Source: Hypericum androsaemum
Lineage: Eukaryota; Streptophyta; Magnoliopsida; Malpighiales; Hypericaceae
Length of the DNA: 64,000 bases
NCBI GenBank assembly: GCA_963995505.1
Contig: OZ023182.1
Location: 7,494,707-7,558,706 of the forward strand
Direction of reading: 5' to 3'
Shown: in pieces, positions 32,161 through 43,654 of the stretch
Layout of the letters: each line of letters begins with the position of its first letter
Numbering within the stretch: position 1 is the first letter of the stretch
Program-made: the position numbers and the translations under genes
Notes under the pieces: model-generated
The model's input: the letters and a program-made list of their open reading frames with translations, nothing else
What the model was told of the DNA's origin: nothing
Database searches by the model: none

Positions 32161-35100
32161 TGAGGTGATAAGCCTTTCCATAGACAAGCTTGTAAGGCGA
32201 CATCCCGATTGGCATTTCGAATGCCGTCCTGTAAGCCCATAAAGCATCATCAAGCTTGTTGGCCCAATCTTTCCTTACTCCCCTGACCGTTTTCTCAAGG
32301 ATCTTCTTGAGTTCCCTATTGGAGAGCTCTACTTGGCCACTTGTCTGGGGGTGATAAGGTGTAGCAACCTTGTGAATGACCCCATACCTCTTCAATAGGA
32401 TCCCAAATGGTCGGTTGCAAAAGTGCGAACCGCCATCGCTGATGATTGCCCTTGGCACTCCAAATCTAGAGAAGAGCTTTTTGATAAAGCGAATGACCAC
32501 CTTAGCATCATTTGTGGGTGATGCCCAAGCTTCCACCCCCATCAAGATATACTTGTTGCCATGAGAGGTTGGGAAAGGTCCCATGAAATACAAGCCCCAA
32601 ACATCGAAGAGCTCCACTTCAAGAATTCCAGAGAGAGGCATCTCATTCCTCTTTGAAATGTTGCCGGTCTTTTGGCATTGATCGCACTAAGCAACAAAAT
32701 CACGGGCATCCTTGAAAATATTAGGCCAATAAAACCCACATTCAAAGACTCGCGACGCGGTCCTGGTTGCTCCATAATGACCGGCGTACGGGGTACTATG
32801 ACATTGCTCCAGAATAGTCATCACTTCATCATCCGCAATGCACCGTCGAAGCACTCCATCGCTACACCTCTTAAAGAGATAAGGCTTATCCCACAGAAAT
32901 AGCTGAGCATCCCTTAGAAATTTCTTTCGTTGGGGATAACTCAAATCGGATGGAATAATGTCGCCAACAAGGAAGTTGGCAAAATCAGCATACCATGGTA
33001 CCACCACATGATTCACCATCATCAAAGCTTCATCTGGAAACTCTTCTTGAATCTCACCATGAGTCTCCATTCCTTCGCTATGTTCTAGCCGAGAGAGATG
33101 ATCCGCGACAACATTTTCACAGCCTTTCTTATCCTTGATGGATAAGTCAAATTCTTGGAGCAATAAAATCCAGCGCATGAGTCTAGGCTTGGCATCATTT
33201 TTAGAGAATAAATACCTCAAAGCTGCATGGTCAGTGTAGATGATCACCTTCGACCCAAGTAGGTATGGCCGAAATTTATCACAAGCGTATACAACAGCCA
33301 ACATCTCCTTCTCTGTAGTTGTGTAGTTAAGCTGGGCACCCGCCAACACTCTACTAGCATAGTAGATGACATGAAGCTTTCCCCCTTTCTTTTGACCCAG
33401 CACACATCCCAACGCAATATCGCTTGCATCACACATTATTTCAAATGGTAACTCCCAGTCAGGAGAGGAGATAACCGGAGTAGTGACAAGAGCTCTCTTC
33501 AGAGAATCAAATGCTTGCAGATATGGCTCATCAAAATTGAAAGGCACCTCCTTAACCAGCAAATTGGTGAGCGGCTTTGCTATAAGGGAGAAATTCTTGA
33601 TGAATCTTCGGTAAAATCCTGCATGGCCAAGAAAGGCTCTCACTTCCTTGACCGAAGTCGGTGCTCCCATCTTCTCTATTGCTTCCGTCTTAGCTCTGTC
33701 AACTTCAATACTAGCTTTGGAGATTTTATGCCCAAGAACGATCCCCCCATCCACCATGAAATGGCACTTCTCCCAATTTAGAACAAGGTTCTTCTCTTCA
33801 CATCTCTCAAATACTCTGTCCAAATTGGCCAAGCAACTATCAAAGGATTCTCCGAACACCGAGAAATCATCCATGAAGATCTCCATAATCTTCTCATTCA
33901 TTTCCCAAAAGATAGCCTCCATGTATCGTTGGAATGTTGCGGGAGCACAACTCAATCCAAAAGGCATTCGTCGATAGGCAAAAATACCAAAAGGACAAGT
34001 GAAAGAGGTCTTCTCTTGATCTCTTGGGTATATTGTAATTTGGTTATAGCCCGAGTACCCATCCAAAAAGCAATAGTGAGAATACCCAAAAATTTTCTCC
34101 AATATTTGATCAATGAATGGCAGAGGAAAATGATCCTTACGTGTGGCATCATTCAACTTCCGATAGTCAACGCACACTTGCCATCCTGTCACCATCCTTG
34201 TGGAGATGAGCTCGCCCTCATCATTGATCACAACAGTCATTCCTCCCTTTTTCGAGACACAGTGGATCGGGCTTACCCATTCACTATCGGAGATGGGATA
34301 AATAATTCCAGCCTCTAGCAGCTTGATCACCTCCTTCTTTACCACATCTTTCATGTTGGGATTCAATCTTCTTTGCCGATCCACCCTCGGTTTTCCTCCC
34401 TCTTCTATGTGAATATGATGCATCACAATTTCAGGACTTATCCCCTTGATATCGGATATTTGCCAAGCCATGGCCTTAATCCGGTTGTTCACAATTTTCA
34501 GCACTTTCTCCTCTTGCTCTTTGGAGAGCTTGTTGGAGATGATAATAGGGAGTCTCCCTCCATCCTTCAAGAACGCATACCTCAAATGCGAGGGTAATTC
34601 TTTTAACTCCAACTTTGGAGCCTTAACAACAGATGGTGGAGTGCGATACTTCAAGTTAACCTCCAAATCCTCACGGAGACTTTTCTTCCCATCTTCATCC
34701 TCAAAATCTTCAGAGTTGTCCACTTCTTGCTCTTCAAGAATCTTATCCTCAATACTTGCCACGATCTCCTTGCCAAAATCATGGACGCATCCCTCCACCA
34801 GATCAATCTTCATGTACGTGCCCTCATCAAGAGGGTGACGCATTGCATCAGACATCTTAAACACCACCTCTTCGTCTCCTACTCGAATGATCAATCTTCC
34901 ACCATACACATCAACATAAGTACGGGCTGTGTTAAGGAAAGGTCGTCCAAGAATTAATGGACAACTTTTATCCTCGACAAAGTCTAGCACCACAAAGTCC
35001 ACTGGGAAGATAAATTTATCAACCTTTACCAGGACATCCTCCACAATCCCAAATGGCTTCTTTATGGTTTGGTCCGCCAATTGGAGTGGCATCGATGTTG

Positions 35101-37190
35101 CTTTCACCTCACTTAAGCCTAGTTTCCGAAAGATGGACAAAGGCATCAAGTTGATACTTGCGCCTAAGTCACACAAACACTTTGGAAACTCCACATCACC
35201 AACAAGACAGGGGATAGTGAAACTCCCAGGATCTTTTAACTTTGTTGGAAGATTCTCGGAGACAAGAGAACTACAGTTAGCCGTTAGAGCCACCGTCTGC
35301 CCATCCTCCCACTTCCTCTTCTTAGTAATGAGTTCCTTGAGAAACTTCGAGTATTGCGGAAATTGATCCAACATCTTAAGAAAAGAAACACTGATCTGGA
35401 TGTTCTTCATCTTCTCCATGAAGCCAATAAACTTGTCATCCATCACATTCTTCTTCTTCACTCTTTGAGGGAATGGTAGTCGAGGAGCTTTAGGTAGTGG
35501 TGGCACGTAGACTTCTTCTTCAGCACTCTCAACCGGTGGACTTCTCTCTCTCTCTGCCTCTGCCTCTACTTCTTTCTCCTCCTCATTGGCTTCCATAGGA
35601 TCATCATTATTCTTCCGGGTTACCTCTTGAGAAGCTATTTCCTTACCACTCCTCAAAGAAATTGTATTCACATTTCCTCGAAGATTTATTTCTGTGGAGC
35701 TTGGCAGGGAGCCGAAAGCTCTATGGGAACTCGCCTTTGCAATTTCTCCAAGTTGAGTCTCCATATTATGCATCGCGGTAGCTTGTCCCTTGAGAATTTG
35801 CTCCAAGTTATTCTGTCGTGCACCTTGTTGTTATATGGCTGCCAAAATTTGGCTTTGTTGGCTAACCATGCCTCCAACTTCGTGCATAAACTTATCCATC
35901 TTCTCAAACTTCTCCTCCATAGCACCCATTCTATCTGTCAAGAACGCACATGGTTGGAAACCTGGAGGGGACCCTTGAGGTTGATACCGAAGAGGAGGTC
36001 CTTTATCAGGGACCATCGCCATATTTTTGCCACTATTTCCTCCCTTCCAAAAGAAGTTTGGGTGATTTCTCCACCCCGGATTGTAGGTGGAGGAATAGGG
36101 GTTATTTCCCATCCTATTTGCCCCTTGACCTTGGCCTTGGCCTTGGCCACCAACAAAGTGTGCTTGCTCTACTTCCGTGTTCATCATAGCACATTCTTGC
36201 ATCTCGTGGCCAACATTTCCACACGCTTCACAAGTCATCCTTACGGCTGCCGCATTGGTTTTGTTCAAGCTAAGATCGTTCACTTTTCTTACCAACAATG
36301 CCAATTGGGCTTGAATAGAGGAGGCAACATCAACATCAATCACTCCCTTTTGCTGGCTAATAGGTTGTCTTCCTCTCTCATTTGCCATAAGGATGTTTGT
36401 AGCTGCTAATTCTTCCACGATGTGGTAGGCATCATCTCTCTCTCTTCTAAAAAAAGATCCATTAGAGGCAGCATTAACCGTCCCCCTTGTAGAGGGTCCA
36501 AGACCAAAGTAAAAAGTTTGGAGTAAAGACTCCTCTGATATATTGTGGTGTGGACATCTCCTTTGTAATCCCTTGAATCTCTCCCAAGCTTCACTCAACG
36601 ACTCATTCTCGAATTGTTGAAAGTTTTAAATTTCCTTCACGAGTCTATTTGTCTTGGAGAAGGGAAAATACTTGTCAAAGAAGGCATTAGCTAGCTCTTC
36701 TCATGTAGTAATTGTTGTCCCAACCAGATCCTTATACCATATTTTTGCTTTGTCCTTCAAGGTAAATGGGAACAACCTCAGCTTCACAGCATCGTCGGTA
36801 ACTCCATTGTGCTTGAAGGTGTCGGCTATCTCCAAAAAATTAGCAATATGGTCGTTGGGATCTTCATTCGGTAATCCATAGGATTGGACCGAAGCTTGGA
36901 GCATGTGAATAACCGCTGGCTTGATCTCGAAGGTGTTAGCTTGAATAGCAGGCCTAGGAACTCCAGACATTGCCCCTCTCAAGGTGGGCCTAGCATAGTC
37001 CATGAGAGACCTTCGAGGAACTCCAACTCCTTGCGCATCACCTTGCGGAGCTCCTTGTGGAGCTCCTTGCACATGAGGTTGTTGATTCATCCTTGCTTGT
37101 GTCCTCTCTTGTCGCAATACCCTTTCCAAGTATCCAATGTCAACGTCTACTCTGATCGGAATGTTGTTCGTTGAGCGAGTTGAGCGCATG
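32161..37190 (-). pseudogene. Athila-2 gag-pol, broken
   Basis: Gag (about 37190-35830, ARPTLRGAMSGVPRPAIQAN and an intact zinc knuckle CEACGNVGHEMQEC) has several stops. The long frame 35806-32687 holds the end of gag, protease (CDLGASINLMP), reverse transcriptase (IFMDDFSVFG), RNase H ([11 protein letters not shown]) and the start of integrase (HSTPYAGHYG). A break near 32690 separates the rest of integrase, which then runs to VYGKAYHL and is fused directly to the accessory ORF by a deletion, losing its C-terminal part. Confidence 0.9.
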
Positions 37191-37369
37191 CGACAAATAA
37201 GTACCTTGTAAGACAAACAACAAAGGCACTAAGTAACAGTAACTAGGTAAACAAAAAATAAATATCCCAATCCAATTTTGTAAGCCAAATTAAGCGTCTA
37301 GTACTTAATCTGCCAACAAATCTTGTGTGGCGTTAGTGAATCTGCCAACAAATCTGACGAGTGAGCTAT

Positions 37370-39961
37370 AAGAAATAGAGTTGTCAATTCCAAACACAAT
37401 ATGCTACTTGAAATAAAATTGCATCTAAACAAGGTGATGGCTTAAACACTTAAAACAAGAGTGAGCTTGGTACCAATGACAACCTAAATAACCAAATGTC
37501 TTATAGGGTTTATAAAGTTCATGATATGGTCCGGATGTTTCGAAGGCAACTAATCAACGCTCTCGCGACAAACTAGTCTAAATCAATTCTTAACTAAACT
37601 TAGATGAACCAACCACGCTCTCGCAACAAATTAGCTATCTAATCTAACTAATCACCAACTATAATCACCATCCTTTGGACAACTAGTCACCTAAGGTGAT
37701 CTCTCATCAATAAGTTTCTACTCAACTAGTTAAATAGTCCGTTAATCCTAACCCCTCTCGGTGATTAACATTAACCATATTCATAATCAAGGTGATCAAA
37801 CGAGATTAAGCATTAAGCTCATTAACTAGTACACATACCTAGGCATGTTAACCCCCTAAACTATTGGCTAAGTAGGTGCCATCAAGGCACCAAACTCACT
37901 AATCAACTACTCACACATATTCACCAAATAATATAACACATCTATTGAAAAAAGCAAGCATAGCATAAACATAAAAGAGAAAGATAAAGAAAGCTCAAGA
38001 TGATCTTCAAGCTCCCAAAATATCTCCTTCAAGTTCTCTACACAAAATTTAACAATGGAGAGCTAAAGTTTTCTCCACCAAGATGGAAGATGAGAGTAGG
38101 TGAGTATTTTTAGCAAAATATCTAAAAGTCTAAGGTTCAAAAGTTGGCTTCCAAAATAAGGAAGCTATTTATACAAGTTTTTGGCTTAGGAAGTGTCAGC
38201 CACGAAATTCACTATTCATGGCCAAAAATGGGCCCAAAACAAATCCTAAAATTTGGCCCACTCGTCAGATTTGTTGGCAGATTCGAAGGTCAACTTTGGA
38301 CACAATTTTCCTCCCACTTGGACTCCGAATTTGAAGAAGCCCATGAAGACAAAGTTGTAGCTCCGGATGTCTTCTTTCCAGAGCTACCTTGCTTGCCTCC
38401 ATTGGACTTCGGATGAGTAAGTAAGAGATTGTCGTCCCACAAGGACTAAGCTAAGCTGCAAACTCGACTCTACCACTAGTTTAGGACTATAAGAAATGGA
38501 GTTGTCAATTCCAAACATAATATGCTACTTGAAATAAAATTGCATCTAAACAAGGTGATGGCTTAAACACTTAAAACAAGAGTGAGCTTGGTACCAATGA
38601 CAACCTAAATAACCAAATGGCTTATAGGGTTTATAAAGTTCATGATATGGTCCGAATGTTTCGAAGGTAACTAATCAACGCTCTCGCGATAAACTAGTCT
38701 AAATCGATTCTTAACTAGACTTAGATGAACCAACCACGCTCTCGCAACAAATTAGCCATCTAATCTAACTAATCACCAACTATAATCACCATCCTTTGGA
38801 CAACTAGTCATCTAAGATGATCTCTCATCAATAAGTTTCTACTCAACTAGTTAAATGGTTCGTTAATCCTAACCCCTCTCGGTAATTAACATTAACCATG
38901 TTCATAATCAAGGTGATCAAACGAGATTAAGTATTAAGCTCATTAACTAGTACACATACCTAGGCATGTTAACCTGCTAAACTATTGGCTAAGTAGGTAC
39001 CATCAAGGCACCAAACTCACTAATCAACTACTCACACATATTCACCAAATAACATAATACATCCATTGAACAAAGCAAGCAAAGCATAAACATAAAAGAG
39101 AAAGATAAAGAAAGCTCAAGATGATCTTCAAGCTCCCAAAATATCTCCTTCAAGTTCTCTACACAAGCTTTAACAATGGAGAGCTAAAGTTTTCTCCACC
39201 AAGATGGAAGATGAGAGTAGGTGAGTGTTTTTAGCAAAATATCTAAAAGTCTAAGGTTCAAAAGTTGGCTTCCAAAATAAGCCAAGAAAGCTATTTATAC
39301 AAGTTTTTGGCTTAGGAAGTTAGGTGAGTGTTTTTAGCAAAATATCTAAAAGTCTAAGGTTCAAAAGTTGGCTTCCAAAATAAGCCAAGAAAGCTATTTA
39401 TACAAGTTTTTGGCTTAGGAAGTGCCAGCCACGAAATTCACTATTCATGCCTAAAAATGGGCCCAAAACAAATCCTAAAATTCGGCCCACTCGTCAGATT
39501 TGTTGGCAGATTCGAAGGTCAACTTTGGACGTGATTTTTCTCTCACTTGGACTCCAAATTTGAAGAAGCCTATGAAGAAAAAGTTGTAACTCTAGATGTC
39601 TTCTTTCTAGCGCTACCTTGCTTGCCTCCATTGGACTTCGGATGAGAAAGTTATTGGCATTTGAGTCGCAATGGATCAATTTTGCTCCACGCTTTCTTGG
39701 GTCTCGTAAAACGCCAATCGTCCCGGCTGATCCGATCGCCTATGACATGCTCGAAAGTGCACCAATATCCTCCTCGCATCACCACATAGTCTCCTAGTAA
39801 TAAACATGAACAAAATATAATAAAAATCACAAGAACTACACTAAAATATTTAAAGCACAATATATAACAATACAACGATACATAACACACAAAAACACTA
39901 GAAATAATGGAAAATCGATACTAAAATATACATAGATGATAGAGTGTTTTCACACTCATCA
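37370..39961 (-). repeat. Athila-2 5' LTR region: two tandem partial LTRs
   Basis: 37370-38415 and 38416-39961 are both LTR copies in the same orientation. The first lacks both ends; the second lacks about 37 bp at its inner end. The second also has a tandem duplication of about 105 bp (39214-39319 repeated at 39320-39421). The primer-binding site expected at about 37310 is replaced by unrelated sequence with a short direct repeat (CTGCCAACAAATCT twice, 37319-37332 and 37351-37364). Confidence 0.8.
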
Positions 39962-41117
39962 ACTTATCGGGTAGTAATGGTGAGCTTGTGTGCAGGTTAA
40001 GGAAGAGCTTGTATGGGTCGAAGCAAGCTCCGAGATAGTGGTACAAGAAGTTTGATGGGTTCATGCACGAGATAGAGTTCGTGCGGTGTGAAGCAGATCA
40101 TTATTGCTACTTCAAGAGCTTTGAAAAGAGCTACATCATTCTCTTACTATATGTCGATGACATGTTGATAGTGGGCTCAAGTGCTCGTGAGGTGAGCAAG
40201 GTGAAGAAGTAGCTATCCGAGAGATTTGCTATAGAGGACTTGGGAGAGGCTAAAAAAATCCTTGGGATGAGGATTTAGAGGAACAAGGTGGAAGGGAAGC
40301 TGTTTCTCTCATAGGCCGAGTATATTGAGAAGGTGTTGAAGAGGTTTAACATACAAAAGGTCAATCTCAAGTTAACTCTTTTAAGTGGGCACTTTAAGTT
40401 ATCCAAGAAGGATTCGCCTAAGAGTGAGGCAGAGAAGGCTCAAATGGAGAAGACTCCTTATGCATCGGCGGTGGTAGCTTGATGTATGCTATGGTTTGCA
40501 TGAGGCCAGACATAGCACATGCGGTATAAGTAATGAGCAAGTACATGAGCAAGTTCATGAGTAATCCGGGTGAGCAACATTGGGTCGCAGTGAAGTAGAT
40601 CCTTGGCTACTTGAGAGGTACTACTGAGAAGTGCCTTTGTTTTGAAGGCAATGATGTGAGGCTCCTAGGGTATTGTGATGCAGACTTAGGGTCCATTGAT
40701 CATGATGAGAAGAGGAGCATGAGTAGTTATGTGTTTATGCTGGAAAGGACAACGATATCTTAGGCCTCGAGGTTACAAAAGGTGGTAGCTTTGTCAACCG
40801 CGGAAAGTGAATACGTGGCAGTGATGGAAGCGAGCAAAGAGATTGTGTGGTTGCAAAGCTTCTTGGGAGAATTAGAGAAGGAGCAAAGTGAAAGTGTGCT
40901 CTATAGTGATAGCCAAAGTGCGATACATTTGGCAAAGAATCCAGTCTTTCACTCAAGAATGAAGCACATTGAGTTGAAGTACCACTACATACAGGATCTC
41001 TTGGAGAGGAAGATATTGAGGCTTGAAAAGATTGACAAAAAAGTAAATCTCGCAAACATGTTGACCAAGGTGGTTACCTTGGAGAAGCTGAAGCTAAACA
41101 TGGCTTCAGGGGTCTAG
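39962..41117 (+). pseudogene. Copia-2 C-terminal reverse transcriptase and RNase H, broken
   Basis: Resumes GELVCRLRKSLYG immediately after Athila-2 and reads LLYVDDMLIVGSSAREVSKV, with TAG or TAA stops near 40036, 40210, 40276, 40312 and 40594 relative to Copia-1. The last 112 codons (40782-41117) are open: STAESEYVAVMEASKEIVW, HSRMKHIELKYHYIQ. Ends at TAG 41115-41117. Confidence 0.9.
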
Positions 41118-41219
41118 TAAACTAGAGAAAAGACCAGACGTACTAAGAGGTGAAGGAGAGAAGAGGGGGTTATCAAATGAACGGTGAAAAGTATTGAACT
41201 CAGTCTCCAGGCGGGAGAT

Positions 41220-41897
41220 TGTTGGGTATGGAGCCTAAGAAATAGTTCGGGACTTGATCAAATGGATTCGATGCTTGGGGATGCTCAGGGGATCATTCAG
41301 GTTAAAAGGCAGAGCCGAGAAGTCGAGACGATGAGGCAAAATGAAGTGGAGCTGAAGTACCCGGCGGGCACCACTTTTTTGGCAGCCACCAGCCGCCGGG
41401 TTTCTCAAGAGTGACAAGTGCCACTAAGCTGGCGAACGCCAGCGCTTTGCACCGCTCTCGAATTTGGCATCCGCCGGTCACCCAGCCAGCGTTTTGCTCC
41501 AGAAATTTCTCTGGATGTTAGACAAAAATGCCCCTGTGTGTTGTATTTGACTCCTAGGGTTGTTGGCTCTATATAAAGCCCTTGTAACTCATTTGTAGTT
41601 CCCAAGAGAGAGAGTGTGAGGCCATTGTGTGTGGCTAAAGAGAAAAGAGAAGAACCCTAGGTAAGTGTGGATACCAAAGTGTGGCTTTCTCTTGTACTGT
41701 GAGTGAAACACAAGTGCATAGTAAAATCTCTCCTAGCTTGGTACGCCCCCGAACATAAATCGTTGTGAATCAAACCGGATAACCAAATATTGTCTCTCCT
41801 CTTGTGCTTTTCTTTTTTTGTTTTGTGAGTTCGTGCTTCTCATTGTGATTGTGATTCGCTTGTGGGTGTATTGTGGAGTTCCTCTCTGTTCTCGAGA
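41220..41897 (+). repeat. Copia-2 3' LTR
   Basis: 678 bp; starts TGTTGGGTATGGAGCC after a purine-rich CAGGCGGGAGA, TATATAA near 41567, ends CTCGAGA before the duplicated ACTAT. Its terminal bases have diverged from the 5' copy. Confidence 0.88.
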
Positions 41898-42016
41898 ACT
41901 ATGCAACAAACCAATTCTAAAATGAATTACCTTTGATAAGACCTTCAATTCACTTGAGGCTTCTTCTTTAATTGAATTAAATTACCTTTTATAAGACCTA
42001 GGGCATCAAATGTTAG

Positions 42017-42325
42017 GGCTCGGAGCGGCGTGCAACCTGGAAGTTTGTCACGAGGCTGGGTGGAGCCTGGGGGGAGCACGTGAGGTCACTGGATGCCGAG
42101 CTTGTTGAGCTCCACGTGATGGTGGCGGCGGCCGGTAAAAATTTTAACCATCAGCGGGCGAGGAGGTCGTACTACATGCTCTTCCGTGGGGTCTTCAAGA
42201 ACTTCAAGTTTTCCAAGGTTTGGAGGAAGATCGAATTAAGAACATACTCTCTGGATTATTTTTTTTGGTCTTGGATTGTTAGTGGTCATTGCATTTTAGC
42301 AAGAATTCGGAATATTTTGTATTGA
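42017..42325 (+). pseudogene. coding-like segment inside the outer Mutator-like element, probable gene capture
   Basis: A GC-rich block (42017-42238) in otherwise AT-rich DNA reads SERRATWKFVTRLGGAWGEH, VRSLDAELVELHVMVAAAGK and NFNHQRARRSYYMLFRGVFK, then runs into AT-rich sequence that stays open to a TGA at 42323-42325. The position inside the TIRs and the base composition match a captured exon as in the two Pack-MULEs. I do not recognise the family. No ATG begins the segment. Confidence 0.5.
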
Positions 42326-42464
42326 ATTAATGTTGTGTTATCGTTGTTTCAATTTTGTTCATTGTTTGTGGGAAATGGGAGAGAGAGAGAGAGAGGCTGA
42401 TGGTGGGGTTGGGAAAGAAGATTGTTCTGACGATTGAGTTTTTCAATATTAAATTGTGCAAATG

Positions 42465-42750
42465 ATGGGTTTTTTAAAATATTATAAATAACTTAGTGAT
42501 TATTTTGATATTTTTTACCTTGTCATGTCATATTAACAAGTATGCAAGAAAATCTGACGTGACGTGGCGTGCCACATCATTACTAAAACGACGGCGTTTC
42601 AACCAGCTCGGTTCGGGCAAGTTTGAGCAACTGTCCGTGGATCTAAGTAATGTTAATTGGCTATGATTTGACTCGATTGATAAATTTTTTACCATAAGAT
42701 ACTAAAATAATTTTTTGTGATACTACAAAATACTAAAATTTACTTTTTCC
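42465..42750 (-). repeat. right TIR of the outer Mutator-like element
   Basis: Inverted partner of 20652-20912. Because it lacks the Pack-MULE, it shows the pre-insertion sequence (TATTTTAAAAAAC in reverse complement) and so serves as an empty-site reference. Confidence 0.9.
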
Positions 42751-42759
42751 TATTTGTTT

Positions 42760-43654
42760 TGTTTCGTATATTCTTTCATTTTTATACCACTTGGTATCGA
42801 ACAAATAATACAAATTCTAATTAAAAAAAAGCGACAAATTTTTCCTAGCAAATATTTCTCAACCAATATTTAACACACAGAGCAATTACTTGAAAATGTT
42901 CAAGTTCTTAAACGACCACGCGCATGGGTCTGTTAATTACCAAGCAATACAGCACGTGACTCGCACGTTTGAAGATCCCTAGTTCAGTCCGGGTTCTGTA
43001 TTTCACTGGTCAGCATTTGGCTCTGTTTGTTTGTCGAACTTGTTTTAAACAAAAGCCGAAAAATTGAGGAAAAAACGTCTCATGAAAAAACTATTTATCC
43101 ACGTCTCAAAAGGAAATAAGATAAATCTATACGTCCCCGCGAAAAAAAAGGAGGATCAAACTATACTTGCAATGAATTGTTGACTTTGAAATAACTGAGA
43201 CCAATTTTTTGTTTAAGCAAGATTTGAGGATTTCCCATTCATTTTCAATTCGGTAACCTCATCTAAGATTCAGAAACAACGAAGGATACATTGTTTGATC
43301 AGCGGTCACACAACATCTCACTGAAAAATATACAACACAAACTTTGTCATTCCGAAGATGGTCATAATCCGATACCAAAACTGATGTAACAGATCAACCG
43401 ATCATTTTACGGGCAAGAGCATACACACGGTCGTAAAGTTTCTTTAATCTTCAGTCAAGAATGGCTACTATTATGATGCAAGGCCGTTGCAGTACAAGAT
43501 TCAGCAGATACGAGTTCTGTCCGGTTTGTCCCCTGCATAATTCTTAAGGAATTGATTCATGGGAACTAGTGACCTGAATTCTTTCTTATTTACAGCAACC
43601 GAAAACAGGGTCCATCCATCCTGGCAGTGCAACTTGATTAGGAACAAAGGCGTG
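42760..43654. other. flank between the outer element and DNMT2; DNMT2 3' UTR
   Basis: AT-rich to 43360, then the likely DNMT2 3' UTR on the minus strand. A tRNA-like stretch near 42915-42995 is noted among rejected items. No ORF recognised. Confidence 0.5.

Larger units (their letters stand above)
27406..39961 (-). mobile_element. Athila-2, decayed Athila-lineage Gypsy retrotransposon on the minus strand
   Basis: In minus orientation: LTR-derived sequence at 39961-37370, gag-pol at about 37190-32160, a fused accessory ORF to 30437, a noncoding spacer, a PPT at 28865-28851 and the 3' LTR at 28850-27406. The flanking ACTTG (27401-27405) and ACTTA (39962-39966) are the target duplication with one change. 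It interrupts Copia-2 reverse transcriptase. It carries a hAT insertion, an internal deletion near 32160, and a rearranged 5' end without a usable primer-binding site. Confidence 0.92.
22461..41897 (+). mobile_element. Copia-2, decayed Ty1/Copia retrotransposon with nested insertions
   Basis: LTRs at 22461-23163 and 41220-41897; target duplication ACTAT at 22456-22460 and 41898-41902. A primer-binding site resembling the initiator-Met tRNA complement follows the 5' LTR. The internal region (gag, protease, integrase, reverse transcriptase, RNase H) is colinear with Copia-1 but broken by stops and by two Athila-family insertions at 24295-25780 and 27406-39961. Confidence 0.92.
20652..42750. mobile_element. 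outer Mutator-like element expanded to 22 kb by nested insertions
   Basis: The terminal arms (20652-20912 continuing at 22081, and 42750 back to about 42465) are inverted repeats of about 280 bp that align almost end to end. The element starts GGGAAAAGT and ends ACTTTTTCC. It is flanked by TATTTGTTT at 20643-20651 and TATTTGTTT at 42751-42759, a perfect 9-bp target duplication diagnostic of Mutator-type insertion. Removing the inner insertions (20913-22089 and 22461-41902) leaves an element of about 1.5 kb whose right half contains a GC-rich coding-like segment. No transposase is present, so it was non-autonomous. Confidence 0.9.

Noticed and set aside
42915..42995. tRNA-like stretch (CACGTGACTCGCACG followed by TAGTTCAGTCCGGG)
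   Set aside because: The B-box-like string has a mismatch, the anticodon loop would lack U33 in the folds I tried, and no convincing acceptor stem closes. At best it is a decayed tRNA or SINE relic.
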